NCBI GenBank assembly: GCA_007745635.1
Contig: CP036272.1
Span: 2,473,247-2,537,246 of the forward strand
Source of the DNA: Stieleria bergensis
Lineage (GTDB): Bacteria > Planctomycetota > Planctomycetia > Pirellulales > Pirellulaceae
Reading direction: 5' to 3'
DNA: 64,000 bases
Program-made: the position numbers and the translations under genes
Notes under the pieces: generated by a model
Seen by the model: the letters and a program-made list of their open reading frames with translations, nothing else
Databases searched by the model: none
Told to the model about the DNA's origin: nothing
Shown: one piece after another, positions 11,029-19,719 of the stretch
Layout: each line of letters begins with the position of its first letter
Position numbering within the stretch: position 1 is the first letter of the stretch

Positions 11029-11242
11029 GCCAGTCCCGTAGGCTGCCGGAGAGTTCGCATGTCGTCTTGGCGTTCGCCCCGTCTCTGTCGCCAGGTCTCT
11101 GTCGACACGGGTTGTGGTGGGTTGTTTGAGCGCTCGGCAAGCGGCGCGATGCTGCTGTGTGAACGGGCCAAGTGCGCCTTGATTTGATTTCTAGCTACAA
11201 TGAGGGCAGGTTTGATTTGTGCCCGAATTGGAATGACTCGAC

Positions 11243-12976
11243 ATGTTGCCTTTGCTCGATCGAAGCCTCTGCAGAAGGCTCATGCTGCTGTGTTTCGTTG
11301 CATGGACGTTGAATGGCGTCTGCATGATCACCGAAACCCCAGCACAGGAACACCCAGTACCGGAACACCCAGTACCGGAACACCCAGTACCGGAACACCC
11401 AGTACCGGAACACCCAGTACCGGAAACCCCAGCACAGGAAACCCCAGCACAGGAAACCCCAGCACAGGAAACCACGCTCGAACTTCCCAAAGGCTACCTT
11501 GCGGTTGGCACCGACAAGGTGGCCGCGATCGACCAGCTCTGCCAAGCCACAGCGGAGACCGGTCTTTTCTCCGGCGCCGTGTTGGTTGCCAAAGATGGCC
11601 AAGTCCTCTACGAAAACGCGTTTGGGATGGCAAATCAGGAGTGGCAAGTTCCCAACACCGTCGAGACAAAATTCCGACTGGCTTCTGTTAGCAAGCAGTT
11701 TTGCAGCATGCTGGTGATGCAATTGGTGCAAGAAGGTCGCCTTTCGTTGGACGATAGCATCTCGGATCACTTGACGTATTATCGAAAAGACTCCGGTGAT
11801 CAAATCACCATTCATCATCTGCTGGCACACCAAAGTGGCCTGCCGGACTTTACGGCAAGCTTTGACTATCGCAGCAAGCTTTCCCGTTTGAGTTTTCCGC
11901 CCGATGAATTCATCCAGCAGTACTGCAGCGGCGACCTGCAGCACGAACCAGGAACGATCTATAGCTACTGTAACGCTGGCTACTGCATCTTGGGGCGAAT
12001 CATAGAAAAGGTGACGGGGAAGTCGTTCGGGCGTCAGTTGCAGGAACGAATCTTGGATCCCGTTGGCATGGCAAACACCGGTTTAGATCGTAACGAAGCC
12101 ATTTTGCAGCACCGGGCCAGCGGTTATACCCGAGGCGCATTTGGTCTTGAAAATGCCGACTACATTTCGATGGCCACGACACCCGGTCCCGCAGGCGGAA
12201 TGTACTCCACGGTGGGCGACATGTTCTTGTGGGATCGAGCGTTGACGACGGACAAGCTGCTGAACAAACAGTACCGCGACTTGATGTTTACTCCCAACAG
12301 TCAGGTGCCCGAAGTGAAAGCGGCAGGCGGCCGAGCACGCAGCATTTATGGTTACGGTTGGCAGATCACCACCCGCACGCATCCAGTGACCAAGCGACGT
12401 TCTAAGGTCATTAGCCATGGTGGTGCCATCAACGGTTTTCGAGCCATGGAGTATCGCTTAGTCGATGACGATGCCTTTGTGATCGTGCTCTGTAACCAAG
12501 GAGACCCGGTCGGTGCTGCGGATGTCTGGAGATCAGTGACTCGGCTGAGTGCTGAACTGACGGCCATCGTCAACGATCAGCCGTACCGTCTACCGGCCAA
12601 GCCTGGACTCTCTCAGAATCAACGTCTTCTGCGCTTGGTTCAGTCCGAAGGCCTCGAAGCAGCGCTGCAGTGGTTCGATGAGCGAGGCAAGCCAGCCGCT
12701 TGGGGCGGAACCTTTCTACTGCTGGCTGAACGACTCATTGCCGACGGAGATGTGGAGACGGGGTTGCGACTGCTTGAAGAAGATCTCGCGCGAACACCAT
12801 CAAAGGTTTGGATGGTGCGCAAGACCGCCCAGGCTTTCCTTGATAATGGACGCTACGCAAAAGCGCTGCAGTACGCAGAACAAGGTTTACAGCAACGGCC
12901 CCACGATGAGCGATTTCTTGACATCGCCAGCGAAGCCAGCCGCAGGATCAAGCCATTGGCGCCCGTTTCGCAGTGA
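11243..12976 (+). CDS. Serine hydrolase (class C beta-lactamase-like) with repeat-rich N-terminus
   Basis: The protein has 577 residues. It begins with a hydrophobic export segment (about residues 10-28), then a low-complexity linker of nine five-residue units (one ETPAQ, five EHPVP, three ETPAQ). The beta-lactamase/penicillin-binding fold follows with SVSK as the SxxK nucleophile motif (S148, K151), YCN as the YxN motif near residue 241, and HGG as the third motif (SHGGAINGF). About 110 C-terminal residues look like TPR-type helices. The family includes D-aminopeptidases, esterases and PBP-like proteins, so the substrate is open. The linker probably spans envelope material or holds the enzyme away from the membrane; that is inference. 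Confidence 0.88.
   Translation: MLPLLDRSLCRRLMLLCFVAWTLNGVCMITETPAQEHPVPEHPVPEHPVPEHPVPEHPVPETPAQETPAQETPAQETTLELPKGYLAVGTDKVAAIDQLCQATAETGLFSGAVLVAKDGQVLYENAFGMANQEWQVPNTVETKFRLASVSKQFCSMLVMQLVQEGRLSLDDSISDHLTYYRKDSGDQITIHHLLAHQSGLPDFTASFDYRSKLSRLSFPPDEFIQQYCSGDLQHEPGTIYSYCNAGYCILGRIIEKVTGKSFGRQLQERILDPVGMANTGLDRNEAILQHRASGYTRGAFGLENADYISMATTPGPAGGMYSTVGDMFLWDRALTTDKLLNKQYRDLMFTPNSQVPEVKAAGGRARSIYGYGWQITTRTHPVTKRRSKVISHGGAINGFRAMEYRLVDDDAFVIVLCNQGDPVGAADVWRSVTRLSAELTAIVNDQPYRLPAKPGLSQNQRLLRLVQSEGLEAALQWFDERGKPAAWGGTFLLLAERLIADGDVETGLRLLEEDLARTPSKVWMVRKTAQAFLDNGRYAKALQYAEQGLQQRPHDERFLDIASEASRRIKPLAPVSQ
11333..11473 (+). repeat. 15-bp coding tandem repeat in the serine hydrolase gene
   Basis: About nine 15-bp units lie head to tail. 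Five are nearly perfect copies of CCAGTACCGGAACAC, flanked by one upstream and three downstream copies of the related CCAGCACAGGAAACC. The unit length keeps the reading frame, so copy-number change would alter linker length without a frameshift. Confidence 0.95.
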
Positions 12977-13334
12977 CGCGCATCGGCGTTGGCAAAAAAC
13001 GGGCCAAACGGCGAATGCAGCAACGGCGAACCCTATCAGACGCTTTGGCGTTCGCCACGGATGGGTGACGGGGGTCTTCAGTCCCCTGCTGCGGGTGATC
13101 GAAACCTTGACGTTGCGATCAGGACAAACGGCACGATCGGTCATCGATCAGATCGAACACCGACGGGTTTAGAATTTGTCGGCCAGTCGACAATGTTGCC
13201 TTGACTGTGTTGCCTCACGTCCTATGTTTTCTTGCTCTCTCATAGGTGGGGGTCTGTCACCCTTAACCTCGCTCCCTCCCGAGTCAGCCTGCCTCCCCTT
13301 CCTCTCTTTTCCCGCCAGACATTTCGAGATAGAC
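12977..13334. other. Intergenic region with a possible hairpin
   Basis: No convincing gene is present. About 50 nt after the serine hydrolase stop there is an inverted repeat, GGCGAAC at 13025-13031 and GTTCGCC at 13050-13056 with an 18-nt loop. It could help end transcription, but no T-run follows. Nothing else stands out. Confidence 0.35.
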
Positions 13335-13523
13335 GTGACCGTGAATCGATCTTTCCAGCTTTTCGCCTTGGGAACCTTGCTGAGTTCATTCTTTCTTGTC
13401 GGCTGTGCAGAAAGCGAACCGTCAGCGCCTGATGCGGATGATCTTGCGAACTACGCCGCCGAGCTCCCACAAACTTATGACAGCGGTGCGGCCTTGGATC
13501 AATCGGATGATTTGACCAATTAG
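13335..13523 (+). CDS. Very small lipoprotein
   Basis: The predicted protein has 62 residues: a short basic start (VTVNRSF), a hydrophobic core and the lipobox LVGC with the acylated cysteine at residue 24. An acidic mature tail of only about 39 residues follows. The start is GTG at 13335 or GTG at 13341. Small lipoproteins of this kind are often found just upstream of DUF1559 genes in planctomycetes, and that arrangement is seen here with a 150-bp gap. The function is unknown. Confidence 0.6.
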   Translation: MTVNRSFQLFALGTLLSSFFLVGCAESEPSAPDADDLANYAAELPQTYDSGAALDQSDDLTN

Positions 13524-13673
13524 TTTTGCACCCGCGTTGAAGTGAAGGCCCCAGCGAGCGTCGGCAACGGTGCTGTTTTAGCATCTGGTGTCATTCGCGC
13601 ATCCTCCCCTGCTGTTCCTTCCGATCCTGCCCTACCAAAGTCCAACTTATCCCCATTCTAGGACAATCCTTCC

Positions 13674-14936
13674 ATGAGACGTCAAAGTCCCGCGAAGGGG
13701 TTCACGCTTGTTGAGCTCCTTGTCGTCATCGCCATCATTGGCATCCTCGTCGGCCTTTTACTGCCTGCCGTTCAGGCCGCACGAGAAGCCGCGCGTCGTA
13801 TGAGCTGTAGCAATAACTTCAAACAGATCGGCATCGCGCTGCACAACTACCATTCGGCATACCGAATGCTTCCGGCCCATTCAGCCGGGACCACCAATCG
13901 GTTCAATTCAGGATCTCCGAATCCCGCACTGCGATCTCCTGGCGGCGGCGGCCACAATCGGAACGAGTTAAGCTGGTTGCCTGGACTGACCCCGTTCTTT
14001 GAACAGCAAAACGTCTGGGTGCAGATCAGTAACCCGATGGATTCCGATCAAGACGGCATCATTGACTTTCAAGCCATGGGCCCCGATCCACGAATGAATC
14101 TTGAGGATCACAGTTTGCCTGGGAACCGTTACGAGCCCTGGTTGACCAATCTGCCAACACTGCGCTGTCCCAGTGATCCAGGGTCTGGTTTTCCAGCACA
14201 AGGGCGGACGAATTACGCGGCATGCCTGGGCGACTCTCCACACCACATGCATGTGGGTGCTGAACCTGACAACGGGGTCGTGCCAAACTCTAGCTGGGCT
14301 CAAGCCGAGCAAGCTGCGTGTCGTGGAGTGTTTGTGGCAAGTCGCTCAACGCGATTTCGTGACATCTTGGATGGCCTCTCCAATACGATTGCTGCGGGCG
14401 AAATCTGCACGGACTTAGGCGACCGTGATGCAAGAACTTGGCCGGCTGCGGCTGCATCTAGCATCATGGCTGGCAGTGGCAATCCGTTGGGCCCTGAGAA
14501 TGCATTGGCTTGTCAATTGATGTTGGATCCAGAGCGACCACAGTTCTGGGCTTCCGGAGCACCCTATGTCAATTCACCTGCAATCACCGGTCCTGATTCG
14601 GAAATGGCTCGTGGATTCAAATGGGCTTATGGGCGTCCGCTGTTTACTGGGATGAATACTATTTTGCCTCCTAACTCTGAAATCTGCATGCAAGGCAATC
14701 GACACAATGAAGGCATCTTGCCACCCAGTAGTCGTCACCCCGGCGGTTGTCATGTGCTGCTAGCCGATGGTTCAGTGACCTTCATTACCAATTCCATCGA
14801 AGCGGGTGATCCGTCGGCGCCACCGGTTCGTTGGGACCCGTGGGCGATCAATCCTGCCGGCTCGCCAAGTCCGTTTGGTCTTTGGGGAGCGATGGGAACA
14901 CGCGCCAGTAGTGAATTGATCGAAGAGTCGAACTAG
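13674..14936 (+). CDS. DUF1559 domain protein with type IV pilin-like N-terminus
   Basis: The protein has 420 residues. The N-terminus carries a prepilin peptidase site and hydrophobic helix ([16 protein letters not shown], cleavage between G9 and F10). The family-typical [17 protein letters not shown] and [14 protein letters not shown] follow. Near the C-terminus [13 protein letters not shown] fits the H-x-DG signature used to define the family. DUF1559 proteins are heavily expanded in planctomycetes and are thought to be surface or pseudopilus components; the exact role is unknown. The sequence is full length for the family. Confidence 0.95.
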   Translation: MRRQSPAKGFTLVELLVVIAIIGILVGLLLPAVQAAREAARRMSCSNNFKQIGIALHNYHSAYRMLPAHSAGTTNRFNSGSPNPALRSPGGGGHNRNELSWLPGLTPFFEQQNVWVQISNPMDSDQDGIIDFQAMGPDPRMNLEDHSLPGNRYEPWLTNLPTLRCPSDPGSGFPAQGRTNYAACLGDSPHHMHVGAEPDNGVVPNSSWAQAEQAACRGVFVASRSTRFRDILDGLSNTIAAGEICTDLGDRDARTWPAAAASSIMAGSGNPLGPENALACQLMLDPERPQFWASGAPYVNSPAITGPDSEMARGFKWAYGRPLFTGMNTILPPNSEICMQGNRHNEGILPPSSRHPGGCHVLLADGSVTFITNSIEAGDPSAPPVRWDPWAINPAGSPSPFGLWGAMGTRASSELIEESN

Positions 14937-14989
14937 CGAGAAATTGCAGCTCCTGATCGCCGGGAGTGATGGCCTCAATTCACGCACGG

Positions 14990-15967
14990 TTAGCGTTTCT
15001 TGAGGCAGCACTTTTTGAACTTCTTGCCGCTCCCGCATGGACAGGGAGCGTTGCGGCCGACGCGTTTCTTGCGATCGACCAGTTTTGACAGAATGCTTTT
15101 TGTGTTCTGTCGATACATGGTTTGCATCGCTTGATACAACTCTGGTGCCTTCGATTCCAGAACCTCGGGTGCTTCGAAGAAGTATTCACTTAGCACCGCG
15201 AAGTACTCGGCTTCGTTGGTGTAGGCGTAGTCGTCAATGTGATGCCGGCCTTCGGGACGGCTTTTCAGTTCTTCGCCCACCCACTCGATCCATGGTGCGG
15301 CGGTGGCAAGATCGACACCGGGCGGCAGACCATCAATCACGCCGTCTCCACGGTCCACTAAATGCGCAAACTCGTGAATCCCAACATTGCGTTTGTCTTT
15401 TGAGTTTCTAAAGCCAGCCACGAGATCCGGTTTCGACAAAATCATGACACCACTGAGATGTCCGATGCCGACCATTCCAAGTGTGCTGCGATCGACTTCC
15501 GAGTCGGTACTGTAGTTGCTATCAAAGCGGTCCGGGTAAATTAGCACTTCGCCCAGCCGCGAGTACTCCCATTCGGTGAAGCCAAAAATAGGGATCACGG
15601 CACTGGCGGCTACCAAGGCTTCGGTTTCAGCATCGATCTCAGTTTGAACACCTGTGATGCGGACTTCGTCCAGCAAGACCTTGGCCAAGTCTTGAAAGCG
15701 TTGTTTTCCAGCTTCGTCCAAGGCTTGGTACAAGGCCACTTCACGCTCGAAGATCAGCCGCAACTCTTCGCGAAAGGGAGTGGCAATCACTTGCTTGCGG
15801 CGCAGGGTTCGTCGCCGAACCTGCCAGTACAGCAAGTAAGCCGCAGGCAGCAACGCCAAGCAGTAGACAGACAACAAGGCCAGGGCCAAGCAAGCGACGG
15901 CGGTGCTAACTGCCAGCGTGAGTGCGAGTTGTTGGTTTTTTTGGTCGGATGATTCACTGACAAGCAT
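14990..15967 (-). CDS. MtfA-like zinc peptidase (M90) with C-terminal SEC-C motif
   Basis: The protein has 325 residues. Two N-terminal hydrophobic segments (about 15-48) suggest membrane anchoring. The M90 peptidase core includes HEFAH (198-202) as the HExxH zinc motif and NEAEYFAVLSEYFFE (about 251-265), which supplies the further acidic residue. The tail GRNAPCPCGSGKKFKKCC (304-321) is a textbook SEC-C zinc-binding motif, otherwise known from SecA and many other proteins. In E. coli MtfA is a soluble zinc protease that acts on the Mlc repressor; the membrane anchor and SEC-C tail here make a different role likely. It converges with the DUF1559 gene. Confidence 0.88.
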   Translation of the reverse strand: MLVSESSDQKNQQLALTLAVSTAVACLALALLSVYCLALLPAAYLLYWQVRRRTLRRKQVIATPFREELRLIFEREVALYQALDEAGKQRFQDLAKVLLDEVRITGVQTEIDAETEALVAASAVIPIFGFTEWEYSRLGEVLIYPDRFDSNYSTDSEVDRSTLGMVGIGHLSGVMILSKPDLVAGFRNSKDKRNVGIHEFAHLVDRGDGVIDGLPPGVDLATAAPWIEWVGEELKSRPEGRHHIDDYAYTNEAEYFAVLSEYFFEAPEVLESKAPELYQAMQTMYRQNTKSILSKLVDRKKRVGRNAPCPCGSGKKFKKCCLKKR

Positions 15968-16030
15968 GCGATCGCGATGAACTCACAGATAAGGGATGGC
16001 GTTGAGGACGGAACTGGAACCCGAACGCAG

Positions 16031-16053
16031 TGTAGCGGACTCCGGCCGCTACA
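16031..16053. repeat. Perfect 8-bp inverted repeat (hairpin)
   Basis: TGTAGCGG and CCGCTACA pair perfectly around a 7-nt loop. The hairpin lies between the ferredoxin stop and the MtfA start on the minus strand, so it may attenuate or end ferredoxin transcription. No T-run follows. I recall similar GC-rich hairpins as common intergenic repeats in planctomycetes, but could not check. Confidence 0.5.
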
Positions 16054-16120
16054 GTGCTTGGCGTCCTATACGGGCAAAGCGTGAAACGCAATAAGCGTTT
16101 TTCATGCCGTTTTTCAGCGT

Positions 16121-16435
16121 TTATTTTCCTGAACCCCACATTCCCGATCGCTTTTCAATCGTCAAATCGCCTTTGACTCGACATTGGCAGGCCAGTCGTA
16201 GGCCGCTGCCTGCCTGGTGTGGCGGGAAACTTAGCCGCCAGCGTTCAATGCGCGTCATCTCGGTGACTTCTCCGATGACCTTGATCGCGCAGGTTCCACA
16301 CGTTCCCAGACCTCGGCAGTGAATGTGTCCAGCGATGCCGTTGTAGAGCGGTGCGTCGGCCTGCATCAAGACGCGGCGCAAGTTGTCGTTCTCCTGGCAG
16401 ACAATCTGCTGGTCGCCAAAATAGATCGTTGGCAT
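16121..16435 (-). CDS. 2Fe-2S ferredoxin
   Basis: The protein has about 104 residues. Cluster ligands are visible as HCRGLGTCGTC, giving C-x5-C-x2-C, with a fourth cysteine in LACQC. The x5 spacing is the adrenodoxin-type spacing; plant-type ferredoxins have x4. I chose the ATG at 16435 (MPTIYFGDQQ) because it begins at the first beta strand of the ferredoxin fold and has GGAG about 11 nt upstream; an ATG at 16495 would add 20 residues not usual for the family. It is a soluble electron carrier. The adjacent genes give no clear partner. Confidence 0.85.
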   Translation of the reverse strand: MPTIYFGDQQIVCQENDNLRRVLMQADAPLYNGIAGHIHCRGLGTCGTCAIKVIGEVTEMTRIERWRLSFPPHQAGSGLRLACQCRVKGDLTIEKRSGMWGSGK

Positions 16436-16525
16436 TGGAACGACTCCGGGGATGGTTTGCGTGATAAGGGGCTCAGACGCTGGGACAACGCTCACATAGT
16501 GTAAGCCGTTGAACAGCCAGGACGC

Positions 16526-17305
16526 CTAATCCTTTGCCGACTCGATTTCTTTTGGAGTTGCCGGGGCAGTTGCCGGGGCAGTTGCCGGGGCAGTTGCTGT
16601 GGCAGTTGCTGTGGAAGTCTCATTGCGGGGCGGCCTTGGCAACGCATTGACAAGCCAAGCGATCACCACCGCGACATAGAATTGTCCCGTGACCGATTGG
16701 ATCCAGGACATGGTTCGCGTCACGCGACCTTCAGGCGTGATGTCGCCGTATCCCAGCGTGGACATGGTGACAAAACTGTAATAAATGAATTCAGAGAACT
16801 TCACGGGCTCCGACGAATCGGGATTGAATTGGGCACTCGAACTGATCGTGGGAAAGGAGTCGTCCCACTGCACATCAATGGCCCAATAAGCAAGTGCCCA
16901 AGCCAGCCCAAACATTAAGTAGGCCGAGATTGCACGAAAGACGGAGTCGACGGCTAAGACGTGCCGCTGGAGTGCACTGGTGACCGTGGCCGCGCCGACA
17001 TACCAGAAGAAGACACAGCCCACGATGCAGTGTGCAATAAAGACAGGCTTTGACTGGACCAATAGCGTCGCCCAACTGGCCGGGATGGCAATCAACGCAA
17101 AGATCAGAATCCCAAAACGAAATCCTTTTTTGGCGGAAAAAATCGTCGCCAGAAAGACGATGGAGAAACCTACGATCAAAATGGTTCGCCCGGATCGTAA
17201 GCCTTCGAATAAAGGCAGGATCAGCAGGCTGACTAGCAAGGACACCATTAAGGTCAAGCCAGCAACGTCCTCTTTGATATTGGCTGGATGGAGTTGACTT
17301 TTCAT
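16526..17305 (-). CDS. Potassium channel family protein
   Basis: The protein has 259 residues. Five hydrophobic segments precede the pore loop, whose selectivity filter reads STLGYGD; one more helix follows (VVIAWLVNAL). There is no obvious charged S4 helix, so it is unlikely to be strongly voltage-gated. The C-terminal tail is a low-complexity Thr/Ala/Pro stretch encoded by a 12-bp tandem repeat. The start at 17305 (MKSQLHPANIK) is preferred over the one at 17356 because the hydrophobic region begins soon after. It sits next to a cation:proton antiporter on the same strand, consistent with an ion homeostasis cluster. Confidence 0.88.
   Translation of the reverse strand: MKSQLHPANIKEDVAGLTLMVSLLVSLLILPLFEGLRSGRTILIVGFSIVFLATIFSAKKGFRFGILIFALIAIPASWATLLVQSKPVFIAHCIVGCVFFWYVGAATVTSALQRHVLAVDSVFRAISAYLMFGLAWALAYWAIDVQWDDSFPTISSSAQFNPDSSEPVKFSEFIYYSFVTMSTLGYGDITPEGRVTRTMSWIQSVTGQFYVAVVIAWLVNALPRPPRNETSTATATATAPATAPATAPATPKEIESAKD
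16557..16611 (-). repeat. 12-bp coding tandem repeat in the potassium channel tail
   Basis: On the plus strand, GTTGCCGGGGCA occurs three times head to tail, followed by two copies of GTTGCTGTGGCA, the last missing its end. In the minus-strand protein this encodes the Ala/Thr/Pro-rich C-terminus. The period preserves frame. Confidence 0.9.
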
Positions 17306-17570
17306 GCCACTTCGTCGAGACGGTTCTAAAGTTGTTGCCAGCGATCCGATTGACAATCGAAGGGCGACGATCGCAGGTGTGCCATTGTCGTTTCAAGTTG
17401 TCGCGTTGACGCAAAACGATACTGTAGCAGAACCCGCTTCGAAGGTCACTCGGATTGCCACAGGGTCTCGAGTCATGATGCTGGCAAACGTCACATGACA
17501 GCCAAACCCACAGCAGATGGGTGTGTTTAGATCGACCGATCAAAATGCTTCTGGTCCTGAACGGATGTCG

Positions 17571-19169
17571 CTAATCGAACAGCTTCAGTAGCGCCGTTGC
17601 GGCGATCGTTTCCTCTGCAATCATTTCCGTCGCCCCAAGCTTTTTGAGTTTCGGTATGCTGTGAACGTAGCGACAGCGCACCAAAATCTTGCAATCCGGG
17701 TTCGAATCACGGACAGACGTCGTCAGCTGCATCGCGACGCCATCGTCAGGGACTGCGATCACAACAAGTTCCGTCAGGCTGACCTGTGCATTTTCCTGGA
17801 TTGTCGGGTCCGTGCCGTCACCGGTAATCGTACGAATCCCTTGCTGCGCCAACGAATGTAGATTCACAGGACTGAGGTCCACGACGCAAACATCATGTCC
17901 GGTTGATTGCAAATGGAGCGCTGCTTGTTGGCCCATCGGTCCAGCACCGACCACTAGTGCAGACTTGGCTTGTGCAGAAAACAAGCTGACCTGCGCGGCG
18001 GTGGCTTCTTCATCGCCAGGTCTGACTAAACGAATGCCCGCCCGCATCAGTCCCGGCGTCAGGACCAGCGAACCGACGGCGATCGAGACAGCCATCTGGT
18101 ATTCGGTCTCTGCTAGAACGCCGGAATCCACGCCAAATAAGAGTAAGACAAAGGCAAACTCTCCAACGTGTGCCAGTCCGATCCCGGTTCCCATTGCATT
18201 TCGGAACTTTAAACCAGTCAAAGACAGTGCCAGTGCGGCTGCGATGGCTTTCAATCCGATGATGGCGGGAAGCACAAGCAGCAAGACCGGTTGATGCCAG
18301 AGCAGGCTGGGATCAAAGATCATGCCCAGCCCCACAAAAAAGATCGCCGCAAAGGTTTCGCGGAATGGCAGAATCAGTGCATCAATCTGGTGTGACCAGC
18401 GATTGCCGTTAAAGATCAACCCGGCTGCAAAGGCTCCAACGGCAGCGGGCAGCCCAAGATGATAAGCGGCCAAAGTGACGCCGCTGATGGAGGCGACGGC
18501 AAACAGGACCACCAGCTCGCTGCTGCGATAGGACGAAAAGATCGGTATGATCCACTCTGCTAAAACGTGTCGGATACCGATCACTGCAACGATGAATGAC
18601 AGCGAGATTGCGACGAGCTGAATGATCGTGGCGGCCGACGGCGCACCGCCGTCATCGGTCAGCATCGGGACCATCAACAATAACGGTACTAATGCGGCGT
18701 CTTGGAACAGCAGAATGCCAATCGCGCGGCGTCCATGAGGAAGCTGGGAATGTCCAATCTCGGAAAGCGCTCGGAAGACCAACACCGTTGAGCTAAAAGT
18801 TGCCGCGGCCGCGATCAGTAAAGTTGCCTGCCATGACAGACCATACCCAAGCAGAACCAGTGCGACGGGAATGGCCACAAACAACATTTGCGACGCACCA
18901 CCGATGATGAATCTTCGACCGAGCCGTTTCAGATCGTCGATGGAAAACTCCAACCCAATCGAAAATAGCAGCAAGAACACACCGGCTTCGGCAAAGTGAG
19001 AGATGTGATGATTCTCGTCATTGACCCAGCCCAAGACTCCAGGTCCCACGGCAGCTCCGACAACCAAGTAGCCAATCAGAATGGAGACGTTTAGCATGCG
19101 ACAGATGATGGCGGCAACCAGTCCACACGCGATAAGAATGATCAGGTCGTGGACGAGTGCAAGCGTCAT
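17571..19169 (-). CDS. Cation:proton antiporter (CPA2) with RCK/TrkA-N domain
   Basis: The protein has 532 residues. Roughly the first 380 form a Na+/H+ exchanger-type membrane domain with about 12 helices (for example VAAIICRMLNVSILIGYLV). The C-terminal 130 residues are a TrkA-N Rossmann domain starting ALVVGAGPMGQQAALHLQ, with an Asp ending the second strand (VCVVDLSPVN). The order matches KefB/KefC and YbaL-type transporters, which are gated by nucleotides. Which cation is moved cannot be told. The ATG at 19169 directly precedes the first helix. The downstream neighbour is a potassium channel. Confidence 0.92.
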   Translation of the reverse strand: MTLALVHDLIILIACGLVAAIICRMLNVSILIGYLVVGAAVGPGVLGWVNDENHHISHFAEAGVFLLLFSIGLEFSIDDLKRLGRRFIIGGASQMLFVAIPVALVLLGYGLSWQATLLIAAAATFSSTVLVFRALSEIGHSQLPHGRRAIGILLFQDAALVPLLLMVPMLTDDGGAPSAATIIQLVAISLSFIVAVIGIRHVLAEWIIPIFSSYRSSELVVLFAVASISGVTLAAYHLGLPAAVGAFAAGLIFNGNRWSHQIDALILPFRETFAAIFFVGLGMIFDPSLLWHQPVLLLVLPAIIGLKAIAAALALSLTGLKFRNAMGTGIGLAHVGEFAFVLLLFGVDSGVLAETEYQMAVSIAVGSLVLTPGLMRAGIRLVRPGDEEATAAQVSLFSAQAKSALVVGAGPMGQQAALHLQSTGHDVCVVDLSPVNLHSLAQQGIRTITGDGTDPTIQENAQVSLTELVVIAVPDDGVAMQLTTSVRDSNPDCKILVRCRYVHSIPKLKKLGATEMIAEETIAATALLKLFD

Positions 19170-19719
19170 TTCTCAAGCCATGGTGAGGGTGAATCTTCGT
19201 GAGGAGCCTCTTGCTTACAACATCGCTTGTCAAGACTCGGCTCGAAAGTCTGAAAGGTTCAAACCGTCCGAAAGCGGTCGCCAATCATGCCAGTGATGGC
19301 TTCAAACACCGGCCCCAGTGGCAGTAGGCGAAAAAGTGAAGCCGCACAGTCCACGAAGGCAATCTAGGCCGGTGGTCACCAGAGCTTGGGGCGTCAAACG
19401 ATGGTCAAAATCAGGTCTTCACGGCCAGGCATCAATTCCCCCCAACGCGTGGCTAGTCAGGGAGAGTCCCGATCCATGCGGCAAATCGCATTGAAGAGAG
19501 CCATGCCACGGCAAGACCGCTCAACAGGCCGCCATCGGCCGAACGCAGATTCCAGGGCGAACAGACCCTGGCAGAGTGACTGGAGCGGTATGCTGCATCA
19601 AGGCATGCTCGGATGGCTTGCCTTGGGGCAGAACAAGGCTTGGGGAGGATCGAATCCAGCCATCGACTGGCCCCGTCCCTGTTATCAGATTGGAGCCAGT
19701 CGGATGCTTGTGTTGCAGA
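19170..19719. other. Intergenic region without a recognised gene
   Basis: About 550 bp lie between the antiporter start and the stop of the SHD1 gene. Short open frames exist but have no recognisable protein character, no good ribosome binding site and no known motif. The antiporter promoter should lie here. No repeat or RNA was seen. Confidence 0.4.

Noticed and set aside
11333..11473. Repeat array as a possible CRISPR
   Set aside because: There are no unique spacers and the 15-bp unit is in frame with a coding sequence.
16512..16528. The 14-mer GCCAGGACGCCTAA occurs here and again beside IS copy 1 at 60097
   Set aside because: A rough estimate gives more than ten chance 14-mer matches within 64 kb, so one pair carries no weight.
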